From JAJVIP01 sp964405835 (GTDB lineage Bacteria; Elusimicrobiota; Elusimicrobia; F11): a stretch of DNA of 22,765 bases. A model generated the notes under the pieces. It saw only the letters and a program-made list of their open reading frames with translations, made no database searches and had not been told where the DNA came from. Below, piece by piece: positions 8,143-15,390 of this stretch (the first letter of the stretch is position 1; each line of letters opens with the position of its first letter). The stretch covers positions 1 through 22,765 of the forward strand of contig CAYOPN010000039.1 in NCBI GenBank assembly GCA_964405835.1. Direction: 5' to 3'. Position numbers and translations under genes: made by a program.

Positions 8143-9567
8143 ATGATTTCGACGGACGGCACCATTGTCGCCATTGCCACGCCACTCGGCGAAGGCGGGC
8201 TTGGCGTGGTTCGGCTTTCCGGCCCGGACGCCGTCGCCATCGCCGAGAAAATTTTCCGATCGAAAGAAAAAATTTCCACGGTCCCCAGCCACACGATCCA
8301 TCATGGTTGGATCACCAATTCGTCACCCCGGCAGAAGCCGGGGCCCAGTTCTTTACTTGAAGTTAAAGACTTGGATCCCGGCTTTCGCCGGGATGACGTT
8401 GATGAAGTTGTTGCGGCGGTTTTTCGCGCGCCGCATTCCTACACCGGAGAAGACGTGGTGGAATTTTCCTGTCATGGCAGCCCCGTGGTATTGAAAGAAG
8501 TCGTTAAGTTATGCGAAGAGGCCGGAGCGCGCCTGGCCAAACCCGGCGAATTCACCGAGCGCGCCTACACCAATGGAAAATTGGACCTGCCGCAAGCCGA
8601 AGCCGTTGCGGACCTGATCCACGCGCAATCCTCACGCGCCCGCGCCGCGGCCACCGAACAACTCCGGGGCCAACTATCCATGAAAATCAATTATTTACGT
8701 GAGCAACTCATCACTCTGTTGGCGCACATTGAGGCTAATTTGGATTTTGCGGAAGAAGAAGTTCCCATCATTGCGCGCGAAAAAATCACCAAATCTTTGG
8801 ACAAAATAAAAAAAGAATTGGACGAGCTGCTCTCCACAGGACTACGCGGCCGGCTTTTGCGCGAGGGTGTGCGTGTGAGCTTTGCCGGCAAACCAAATGT
8901 CGGGAAATCTTCGTTGTTTAACGCTTTTCTTTCTCAAGACCGTGCGATCGTGACCGACGTGCCCGGTACCACACGGGACACCTTGGAAGAAAAAACCGAG
9001 TGGAATGGTCTTCCGGTGGTGTTGACCGACACGGCGGGTTTGCGGACCACATCCGATCCGGTTGAATCCGAAGGGACCGCGCGTGCCGGCCGTGCTCATG
9101 CGGTCGCTGATGTGGTGGTGCTGGTGTTGGACGGCAGCCAAGCTATTTCGGAAGACGACGAAAGAATCGCGCAAGATTTAAAAGACAAAACAATAGTTGT
9201 TGCATTGAACAAATCCGATAAAAAACAATTGGCCCAATGGAAAAACGGCGAAGTCTGCGTCGCGGTCTCGGCCAAGACCGGCGATGGTTTGGCGGCCCTC
9301 AAAGATGCGGTTCTCGGCGCGGTTGTTTTCACCAATCCTGAAAACGAATCGGCGCCGGTGGTGACGAACCTCCGGCACGTGGGTCATCTTGAGGAAACGG
9401 CGCGGCGGTTGGGAGCGGCGCGTTCGGCCGTCGAGCGGAACGAATCCGAGGAGGCAATGGCGCTGGACTTGCGGGCCGCCCTGGAAGAGCTCGGCCGCAT
9501 CACCGGCGAATCGGTGACCGAGGATGTTTTATCGGCCATCTTCCGGAATTTTTGTATCGGAAAATGA
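8143..9567 (+). CDS. mnmE: tRNA-modification GTPase MnmE with an in-frame repeat insertion
   Basis: MnmE works with MnmG to place the (carboxymethyl)aminomethyl group at C5 of wobble uridine in several tRNAs. The 474-residue product has the N-terminal folate-binding domain (DGTIVAIATPLGEGG at the start, SYTGEDVVEFSCHG around 99-112), a helical domain, and an inserted G domain: G1 GKPNVGKSS at 249-257, TTRD at 276-279, DTAG at 296-299 and NKSD at 356-359. It ends in the catalytic CIGK at 471-474. The family is usually about 450 residues; the excess comes from residues 60-85, which are encoded exactly by a 78-base palindromic repeat (separate entry) sitting before the VDEVVAAVFRAPHSYTGED strand. 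The stop overlaps the next start as ATGA. Confidence 0.97.
   Translation: MISTDGTIVAIATPLGEGGLGVVRLSGPDAVAIAEKIFRSKEKISTVPSHTIHHGWITNSSPRQKPGPSSLLEVKDLDPGFRRDDVDEVVAAVFRAPHSYTGEDVVEFSCHGSPVVLKEVVKLCEEAGARLAKPGEFTERAYTNGKLDLPQAEAVADLIHAQSSRARAAATEQLRGQLSMKINYLREQLITLLAHIEANLDFAEEEVPIIAREKITKSLDKIKKELDELLSTGLRGRLLREGVRVSFAGKPNVGKSSLFNAFLSQDRAIVTDVPGTTRDTLEEKTEWNGLPVVLTDTAGLRTTSDPVESEGTARAGRAHAVADVVVLVLDGSQAISEDDERIAQDLKDKTIVVALNKSDKKQLAQWKNGEVCVAVSAKTGDGLAALKDAVLGAVVFTNPENESAPVVTNLRHVGHLEETARRLGAARSAVERNESEEAMALDLRAALEELGRITGESVTEDVLSAIFRNFCIGK
8321..8398. repeat. 78-bp palindromic repeat element inserted in frame in mnmE
   Basis: Two arms of 28-29 bases form an imperfect inverted repeat. The left arm at 8321-8348 begins CGTCACCCCGGC and the right arm at 8370-8398 ends GCCGGGATGACG; a spacer of about 21 bases separates them. 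Arms of the form CGTCAtcCCGGcgAAAGCCGGGatCC belong to a widely scattered bacterial palindromic repeat type; its translated relics (LDPGFRRDD in one frame, WIPAFAGMT in another) are both readable here. The length is 26 codons with no stop in the mnmE frame. No convincing target duplication is visible. The transcript could fold into a long hairpin. Confidence 0.85.
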
Positions 9568-10979
9568 AAACACGATCGCTGGTTTTTTTTCTGGCCGTGG
9601 TCGCATTGGTTTACGGCCGCTCGCTCTTTTACGATTTCGTTTACGACGATTATTGGCGCATTGAAACCAACGAAGCCATTCGCAGTCTGGCCAATACGCC
9701 GGCCTTTTTCACCGATCGGACCACCCAATCCAGCACGACCATGCTCCACCGCGACAGCTACCGTCCGCTGGTGACGCTCGGTTTTGCCGTGGATTACGCG
9801 TTGTGGGGCCTTCGCCCGGCCGGTTACCGGGCCGTGAACTTTCTTTTGCACGCGGTGAATTCGTGGATGACCGCTTTGATCGGCGTGGCGCTGTTGGGTC
9901 TCTCCTGGCCTGCCGCCGCGCTGGCGGGGCTTTTATTTCTCGCGCATCCCATCCAAACCCAATCGGTGGTCTGGATCGTTGAACTGACCAATGTTCTCAG
10001 CCAATTTTTTATTTTCAGCGCGGTGCTCGCCTGGGTCCGGTACCGCAAAGAGCCCCGGTTCCTATGGTCGTCGCTGACCCAACTTTGTTTGGTGGGGGGA
10101 TTGTTGTCCCGGGAAATTGCGGTGTGCGTTCCGGTTTTATTACTGGCCCTCCCATGGTTTGCCTCGCACCGGAACGGAAAATTTTCTTCCGGAGAACGCC
10201 GGCATATCATTGGAATGTTCGGTACTGTGGTTGGATATTTGTTCCTCCGCTCTTCCGTCCTCGAACAAACCAAAATCGCCGATTATTGGGGCGGGAGTTT
10301 TCTTTTGAATCTCGCCAATGCAATCGCTACATGGCCGCTTTATCTCAAGACTTTAATTTGGCCCCATCCATTGCGTCTTACCTATGGCGATTTGCCGGTG
10401 GCGGAAAGCTGGCTGGACCCGCGCGTATTAATAGGAGCTTTTTTACTGGTCTCGGTGATGGCGGGAGGTCTGTTCGCGTGGCGCCGTTTCCGCCCGTTTT
10501 CTTTGTGCATTTTTTCATTGCTGTTGTTCTGGCTGCCGGGCTCAAATCTTGTTCCGCTCACCACGTTGTTCGCCGAACGTTTGATGTATCCGATTATGCC
10601 TTGGTTCGTTCTGGGTCTCGCGCTTTTGGCGGAGCAATGGCGGGGAAAGGCCGGTCACCTGGCGCTTGCGGCCATTTTCGCTTTCTCATGCATTGTTACG
10701 GTTCGCCATCTGCCGGTTTGGCGAAATGACTTCACGCTGTGGGAAAATGCGGTCCAAACGACACCCCAGAGTTGGTACGCATGGGCCTGCTTTGGAGAAG
10801 AATTGGGCCGGCAAGGCCGGTGGGACGAGGCGCGCAGGGCCTATCGCACCGCTTTGAAAGGCCAGGTACCCATTACGACCGCAAAAATTATCTTTTTGAA
10901 GTTAGAAAAAATCGCGCGAACACAAGGAAATACCGTCGAAGCGGACGAGATGAGGCAGCGCGCCTCGAGCCTTATGTGA
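9564..10979 (+). CDS. TMTC-like membrane glycosyltransferase (GT-C type) with C-terminal TPR
   Basis: The 471-residue protein has many membrane helices and a soluble tail. Its layout matches bacterial relatives of the TMTC/PMT glycosyltransferases that use lipid-linked sugars. After the first helix comes an acidic loop, YDFVYDDYWRIETN (residues 23-36), in the place where GT-C enzymes carry the catalytic acidic pair. Further family-like features are AHPIQTQSVVW and the late loop PGSNLVPLTTLFAERLMYP. The last ~90 residues contain one clear TPR-like helix pair around AWACFGEELGRQGRWDEARRAYRTAL. The ATG at 9564, overlapping the mnmE stop as ATGA, is preferred to the upstream TTG. The acceptor is unknown; protein O-mannosylation is only a guess from the family. 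Confidence 0.75.
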   Translation: MKTRSLVFFLAVVALVYGRSLFYDFVYDDYWRIETNEAIRSLANTPAFFTDRTTQSSTTMLHRDSYRPLVTLGFAVDYALWGLRPAGYRAVNFLLHAVNSWMTALIGVALLGLSWPAAALAGLLFLAHPIQTQSVVWIVELTNVLSQFFIFSAVLAWVRYRKEPRFLWSSLTQLCLVGGLLSREIAVCVPVLLLALPWFASHRNGKFSSGERRHIIGMFGTVVGYLFLRSSVLEQTKIADYWGGSFLLNLANAIATWPLYLKTLIWPHPLRLTYGDLPVAESWLDPRVLIGAFLLVSVMAGGLFAWRRFRPFSLCIFSLLLFWLPGSNLVPLTTLFAERLMYPIMPWFVLGLALLAEQWRGKAGHLALAAIFAFSCIVTVRHLPVWRNDFTLWENAVQTTPQSWYAWACFGEELGRQGRWDEARRAYRTALKGQVPITTAKIIFLKLEKIARTQGNTVEADEMRQRASSLM

Positions 10980-10981
10980 TG

Positions 10982-10990
10982 TGATAAGAT
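10982..10990 (+). promoter_or_regulatory. Possible extended -10 promoter element before the kinase fusion gene
   Basis: TGATAAGAT resembles an extended -10 (TGn followed by TAAGAT, four of six matches to TATAAT) and lies 13 bases before the ATG at 11004, in the 24-base gap after the glycosyltransferase gene. No good -35 is seen. The signal is weak. Confidence 0.25.
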
Positions 10991-11003
10991 CCCCGTCGGA
11001 ATT

Positions 11004-13328
11004 ATGAGCCAGCTCTCCGATTTTCTCCTAACCACCGGCCGCACGCTCGCCCAAATGGCGCTGTATTCGCCAGACCATCCGAGCGTGAAAGGATCGGTGG
11101 AAGAATCCCATCGTTTGCTTGCGTCCCTTCTCGAACAGACCCCTGAAGTTGTCATCTCGCTCAACGAATCCAAGCTGATCATCAACGGCAAAGCCCCCGA
11201 AGACGCGCTCGAAGCATCCATGCGCCCGTTTTTGCAACTGCTCGCCACCCACAATTTGCATTCCATAACGTTTATGAAAAATATTCCGCTCACCGAGATG
11301 GTCCCGTTTTTCCGCCTCGCATCGGCGGTCGACATGCGCAAGGCAAACCTTACGGCCGCAAATTTCTTTTCGTCACAGAACGTCTCACACATCCGTTTAA
11401 ACGAAGCGCGATACGCCAAGATCGGCGAAGGCGACGTGGTCGGTAAAAAAGGCGAAATTGGGGCCGGCGCCGGCAAAGGAGGAGCGGACCGCGAAGAATT
11501 TGAAAGCCTGCCCCTCAACGAACTTCTAAAAAAACTGGTCGAAAAATCTGTTACGGACCCCAACGACCGCAACCACGTGCTGGGCCGCGCCTTGAGTCTC
11601 GTAAAACAGCAGATCGACAACGCCGTTGAAAAAGTGGTCGGCGAATTCAACCGGGAAAAAACCCGGATCGTCAACGAACAGACGCGCACGGAACAAGTCA
11701 TCGGCGGAATGGCCGAAGGCGTGGTGGTGGTGGACGAGACCGGCAGCGTGCTCATGATGAACAACGCGGCCGAAGAAATTTACGGCGTAAAACTCGGCGA
11801 GAGCCTGGGCAAGCCGTTGTGGGAGGGCGTGCGCGAGGAGCAAATGGTGGCGCTCGCGAAAGACCTAACGGTCCCGACCGACCGGCCGCTCACCAAAGAA
11901 ATTCAGATCCTGGGATCGCAAGAGGCGAAGAAAACGCTCCGCGCCAGTTCCGCCACCGTCCAGGACACCAACGGTCGCATCGTCGGCATGGTGTCGGTGC
12001 TCTCCGACGTGACCAAACAAAAGGAACTGACCCGAATGCAGAATGAGTTCATGGCGAACGTTACCCATGACCTGCGCGCGCCCATCCACGCATTGAAACT
12101 TTCCGTGAACGCGATATTGGAAGGCTCGGCCGGGCCGACCACCGCCGAGCAATCAAAGATGCTTGGGATGGCCACAAGAAACGTCGACCGGCTCTCGCGC
12201 CTTATTGACGACCTTTTGGATTTCTCCAAGATTGAGTCCGGAAAAATGGAAGTGCGGCCGCAAGTCATCGAGCTCGGACCACTTTTAAAAGAGGCCGCGT
12301 CCAGCATGGAAACATGGTCCAAAAGCCGCGGTATCACGGTGACCTATCAGGAAGTGGACCAGATCCCGCCCGCGTTCGCGGATTCCGACCGTGTGCTACA
12401 AGTGGTTAACAATTTGATTTCAAACGCCATTAAGTTTACGCCGACGGGCGGGAAGATCATTCTGCGCGCAAAACGTCTTGATGAGCCGGGAAAAAAAATG
12501 ATCCAGGTGGAAGTGGAAGACAACGGCAACGGCATTTCCGCGGAAGACCAGAAACGCATCTTCGAACGGTTTGTTCAACTGAAGCCCAATGAAAAATTCG
12601 ACATCCGCGGCACGGGGCTGGGTTTGAGCATCTGCCAGGCGCTCATCGATTTGCACAAAGGGAAGTTGTGGGTCCAAAGCCCGCCGCCGATGAGCCTGAA
12701 GGGAAGTTTGTTTTGTTTCACTCTGCCGGCCGTGCAGCGTTCGGCTGCGCCGGTCATCCGGACGGTGGCAGAGGAACAAGCCCCGGTCATCACCAAAAAA
12801 CCTCCGAAGCCGGTTGGTTTCTGGCGAAAATTATTCGGCGGTAAATCGGCCGCGATCATTCTGGCCGCTTCGCTTTTTTCATCCGTGCCGCTCCATGCTC
12901 GACCGTATTGGGGCACCGTCCGGCGCGTTCTCGACGCGAACCTGGTCCAGCTCAACGACGGAACGCGTGTGCGCTACCTGGGCATTGTTGTGCCGCAGAA
13001 AGGGTCCGCTTTTTCAGCCGAAGCCATGTCGGCCAACCGGCAATGGGTCGAGAAGAAAGAAGTCCGGTTTGAATACGGACTGCAGGAACGCGACACCGAC
13101 GGCGTCTGGCTTGCCTATGTTTTTGTGGATGGCATTTTTGTGAACGAAGAACTGGTCAAACAGGGCTTGGCGCTCGTGTCATCGTTGCCAAACGAGGAAA
13201 GTTATTTGGGGGACCTGATCAACGCCGAGCGCGAAGCGCACGGAAAAAAGCGCGGGCAATGGCGCGACACGGCGCTCGAGTCGTATCCAATGCGGATGCG
13301 GAAACCACCGGCCCGGGACACTGAATGA
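11004..13328 (+). CDS. PAS histidine kinase fused to a signal-peptide-like segment and a degenerate staphylococcal-nuclease domain
   Basis: The 774-residue protein has: an N-terminal soluble region (1-140) of a kind I associate only loosely with signalling proteins (YSPDHPSV near the start); a helical linker; a PAS-like domain (about 232-335); a HisKA dimerisation domain with the phosphoacceptor in THDLRAP (His355); and an HATPase_c domain with the N box around N470/N474, the G1 box DNGNG at 506-510 and the G2 box GTGLGL at 536-541. After a linker comes a basic stretch, a hydrophobic run at about 615-628 and LHA at 630-632, which looks like a signal peptide. Residues 634-755 resemble staphylococcal nuclease (YLGIVVPQ, WLAYVFVDGIFVNEELVKQGLA). 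Only the R35 equivalent (R657) remains; D21, D40, E43 and R87 are replaced by N646, V662, Q665 and V701, so nuclease activity is unlikely. No response regulator is adjacent. The stop overlaps the next start as ATGA. Confidence 0.88.
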   Translation: MSQLSDFLLTTGRTLAQMALYSPDHPSVKGSVEESHRLLASLLEQTPEVVISLNESKLIINGKAPEDALEASMRPFLQLLATHNLHSITFMKNIPLTEMVPFFRLASAVDMRKANLTAANFFSSQNVSHIRLNEARYAKIGEGDVVGKKGEIGAGAGKGGADREEFESLPLNELLKKLVEKSVTDPNDRNHVLGRALSLVKQQIDNAVEKVVGEFNREKTRIVNEQTRTEQVIGGMAEGVVVVDETGSVLMMNNAAEEIYGVKLGESLGKPLWEGVREEQMVALAKDLTVPTDRPLTKEIQILGSQEAKKTLRASSATVQDTNGRIVGMVSVLSDVTKQKELTRMQNEFMANVTHDLRAPIHALKLSVNAILEGSAGPTTAEQSKMLGMATRNVDRLSRLIDDLLDFSKIESGKMEVRPQVIELGPLLKEAASSMETWSKSRGITVTYQEVDQIPPAFADSDRVLQVVNNLISNAIKFTPTGGKIILRAKRLDEPGKKMIQVEVEDNGNGISAEDQKRIFERFVQLKPNEKFDIRGTGLGLSICQALIDLHKGKLWVQSPPPMSLKGSLFCFTLPAVQRSAAPVIRTVAEEQAPVITKKPPKPVGFWRKLFGGKSAAIILAASLFSSVPLHARPYWGTVRRVLDANLVQLNDGTRVRYLGIVVPQKGSAFSAEAMSANRQWVEKKEVRFEYGLQERDTDGVWLAYVFVDGIFVNEELVKQGLALVSSLPNEESYLGDLINAEREAHGKKRGQWRDTALESYPMRMRKPPARDTE

Positions 13329-14215
13329 GCGCGCTTTCCCCCGTCACCGACCGGCCGGTCTGGTCGCGTTCGCAGGTGTCGGCGCTCGGAGAGTGCCGCC
13401 GCAAATTTGCGCTGAACCTCAAGTCGGGCCGTGACGCGGCCATCGATCCCGTTTTTGCTTCGGCCTCCCGGCTTAAAAAACTTAAAAACCGCCATTTGTG
13501 GGCCGGAGCGTTCATCCATGATGAGATCGGTTCCATTTTGAAATTGATCCGCCAGGGCGAGGCCGTTCCCGAGGCGGAGAGTGTAATCGCGGCCCTCAAA
13601 GAAAAGATGCGCAATCAATTTCGCGGTTCTCGCGATAGCATGGAGGGCGCCGAGCGTCTTTTCGAACACGAATACAAGATCAACGTCGCCCCGGAAATAT
13701 GGCGCGGGCATTGGGACACGGTCGAGAAAAGCGTGCGTTGGTTTTTGGGGTCCAAATGGCTCGCGCGGCTGGCCGGTCTTGGCCCCGAATGCTGGAAGGT
13801 GGTCGATGAGTTGCTCGAGTTCGACGTTAACGGCATCAAGTCCTACGTGAAGATGGATTGCGCCGTTGAATCCGAAGGAAAATTTTTCCTGATCGATTGG
13901 AAGACCTCCGCCCCGGATGCGAAATCCGAACCGGGGCTGCTTGTGTCGGCTCTCTACGCGCATGAAGTGTGGGGCGCGGAACCGGAACAAATCGAAGCTG
14001 TCGCGGTCTCGCTCTTGGACGGCCGCGCATTTCACGCCACGGTGGACGAGGACGCGCTCATGAACGCGCATTTGCGCATTGAAGAGGAATCAGCGGAGCT
14101 CGAAGAAGCCAAGTCGTCGCTCGGGTCCGACCCTTTTGCGGTCGAGGCCGCCTCCGATCGCCAGCTTTGCCGCCGCTGCAATTTCCAGGCGCTCTGTTAT
14201 CCGGCGGGCGTGTGA
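13325..14215 (+). CDS. PD-(D/E)XK nuclease-family protein with Fe-S cysteines (Cas4/AddB-like)
   Basis: The 296-residue product looks like the RecB/AddB/Cas4 branch of the PD-(D/E)XK nucleases. The N-terminal part has SRSQVSALGECRRKFAL with Cys24, the first cysteine of a likely Fe-S cluster; the other three, C282, C285 and C291, lie in LCRRCNFQALCYP at the C-terminus, as in Cas4 and AddB. The likely metal-binding core is His65 in GAFIHDEIG, Asp178 in KMD and Asp191/Lys193 in LIDWKT, so the active site appears complete. Single-stranded DNA exonuclease activity is an inference from the family. No cas or addA gene is present nearby. The start overlaps the kinase fusion by four bases and the stop shares one base with the next ATG (TGATG), so the three genes are probably translationally coupled. 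Confidence 0.82.
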   Translation: MSALSPVTDRPVWSRSQVSALGECRRKFALNLKSGRDAAIDPVFASASRLKKLKNRHLWAGAFIHDEIGSILKLIRQGEAVPEAESVIAALKEKMRNQFRGSRDSMEGAERLFEHEYKINVAPEIWRGHWDTVEKSVRWFLGSKWLARLAGLGPECWKVVDELLEFDVNGIKSYVKMDCAVESEGKFFLIDWKTSAPDAKSEPGLLVSALYAHEVWGAEPEQIEAVAVSLLDGRAFHATVDEDALMNAHLRIEEESAELEEAKSSLGSDPFAVEAASDRQLCRRCNFQALCYPAGV

Positions 14216-14892
14216 TGCAACTCGATATGTTCGACGCCAAGACTTCTGATATTTTTTTAGCCAAGACCTACGAGGATTTTAAAAACGGGCTTGCCGCGTC
14301 CGGTTGCTCAAAATGCCCGGAGCTTTGCGCATCAAGGCACAACATTGTCGTCGACCGCGGTAACCCGAAGACGCGGATCGTGGTGATTGGTGAGGCGCCC
14401 GGAGAAAACGAAGACCTGCAGGGCAAAGCCTTTGTCGGCCGCGCCGGGCAACTGCTCGACAAAATCATGGCGTCGATCGGCCTCGACACGAACAAGGACA
14501 TGTTGATTGTGAACGTGGTCAAATGCCGTCCGCCGGACAACCGCGCGCCGAAACCGGTCGAAGCGGAAAATTGCAAGCCGTATCTGAAATGGCAGCTGGA
14601 TTTTGTGAAGCCCGAAGTGGTGGTCCTGCTCGGCGCCACCGCCGTCAAACATTTGATGCCGGACACCAAGGGCCAGGGCATGAAAGACCGCGTCGGACAA
14701 TTTTTTGATTTGCCGGATTATCCGGGCGTGAAGTTCCTGCTCTTGTACCACCCGGCCTATTTGCTGCGTGATCCGCGCAAAAAACCCGAGACCTGGGAGC
14801 ACGTGAAGAACCTGAAACGATTTTTGGATTTGAAAAAGCCCTTCGACTTGGCTCAGGGCAAGGAGGTTTCTTATGAGAGCACTCACCGTTGA
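14215..14892 (+). CDS. Uracil-DNA glycosylase, family 4 (Fe-S)
   Basis: This 225-residue enzyme removes uracil from DNA to begin base-excision repair. Family 4 marks are clear: GEAPGENEDLQGKAFVGRAG at 59-78, NVVKCRPPDNRAP around 100-112, and HPAYLLR at 179-185. The four cluster cysteines are C31, C34, C104 and C120. I chose the ATG at 14215, which overlaps the previous stop (TGATG), rather than an upstream in-frame ATG at 14167 inside the nuclease gene. The family normally ends near WEHVKNLKRFL; here about 20 more residues follow, including KPFDLAQGKE, translated from a short dispersed-repeat-like sequence. This tail runs 20 bases into the next gene. The proximity to a nuclease gene suggests a DNA-repair role for the group. 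Confidence 0.93.
   Translation: MQLDMFDAKTSDIFLAKTYEDFKNGLAASGCSKCPELCASRHNIVVDRGNPKTRIVVIGEAPGENEDLQGKAFVGRAGQLLDKIMASIGLDTNKDMLIVNVVKCRPPDNRAPKPVEAENCKPYLKWQLDFVKPEVVVLLGATAVKHLMPDTKGQGMKDRVGQFFDLPDYPGVKFLLLYHPAYLLRDPRKKPETWEHVKNLKRFLDLKKPFDLAQGKEVSYESTHR
14839..14863. repeat. Short dispersed-repeat-like sequence at the 3' end of the glycosylase gene
   Basis: CCCTTCGACTTGGCTCAGGG followed by CAAGG matches a short repeat type seen in many bacterial genomes (reverse strand CCCTGAGCnnngTCGAAGGG). In this frame it encodes PFDLAQGK, a recognisable relic peptide. Its end merges into the Shine-Dalgarno sequence of the following gene. Only one copy is present in the window, so repeat status rests on remembered resemblance. 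Confidence 0.55.
14860..14866 (+). promoter_or_regulatory. Strong Shine-Dalgarno sequence for the UPF0158 gene
   Basis: AAGGAGG lies six bases before the ATG at 14873, inside the end of the glycosylase gene and partly within the repeat-like sequence. It is far stronger than the sites before the neighbouring genes and fixes the start at 14873. Confidence 0.75.
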
Positions 14893-15388
14893 CTGTGAAC
14901 TGATCGCCCAATCCATGCGGGACATCATCCGCGAAACGAACGACTATTTTTTCCACAAGACCACCGGCCGCGTTATAAGTGTATCGCGCACATTGATGCG
15001 CGCATTGGCCGAACGCACCGGGGACGTCCGTGAACTGGTTCCGGATTGGGAACAACCGATGATACCTTTGGCCCGCGAAATTATTGTGGCCGGTAGCCAG
15101 GAATACGTGCGGATCCCGGAGCTCTTCGGCCGGCCAGAACACAAATGGATGCTGGAATTTTCCGAGACTTGCCGCGGTCCCAAACTAAAAGAAAAGTTGA
15201 CCATCTCTTTAAAAGGCCGCGAATCCTGCCAACGTTTCAAAGAAATTTTAAAGACCCACCCCGAAGAACAGAACCGCTGGACTGTGTTCCGTCAACGCAA
15301 ATGGGAATCGGCCGTTAAATCCTGGCTCGAAGTCCATTCCATCCTGGCCATCGGCGCCAAGTCCGCCAAGCGCAACCTCGCCGCATAA
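14873..15388 (+). CDS. UPF0158 family protein
   Basis: The 171-residue protein matches the UPF0158 pattern: an early aromatic/TGR motif (YFFHKTTGRVISV), a centre with DWEQPMIPLAREI, then YVRIPELF, a hydrophobic/acidic WMLEFSETC, a segment with LKGRESCQRFKEIL, and a late WTVFRQRKWESAVKSWLE. The molecular role of the family is not known to me. It is soluble, with no membrane segment or signal peptide. It overlaps the glycosylase gene by 20 bases and is followed by the glycerate kinase after only two bases. Confidence 0.75.
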   Translation: MRALTVDCELIAQSMRDIIRETNDYFFHKTTGRVISVSRTLMRALAERTGDVRELVPDWEQPMIPLAREIIVAGSQEYVRIPELFGRPEHKWMLEFSETCRGPKLKEKLTISLKGRESCQRFKEILKTHPEEQNRWTVFRQRKWESAVKSWLEVHSILAIGAKSAKRNLAA

Positions 15389-15390
15389 TT

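Noticed and set aside
10841..11764. 307-residue minus-strand open frame opposite the kinase gene
   Set aside because: Ser/Thr/Arg-rich composition with no domain; the opposite strand encodes a clear histidine kinase.
12780..12860. Separate SNase gene with its own start after the kinase
   Set aside because: No ATG, GTG or TTG in frame is found just before the signal-peptide-like segment, and no stop separates the domains, so one fused frame is the simpler reading.
13202..14071. 289-residue minus-strand open frame opposite the PD-(D/E)XK gene
   Set aside because: No recognisable motif, and the plus-strand frame has complete nuclease and Fe-S motifs.
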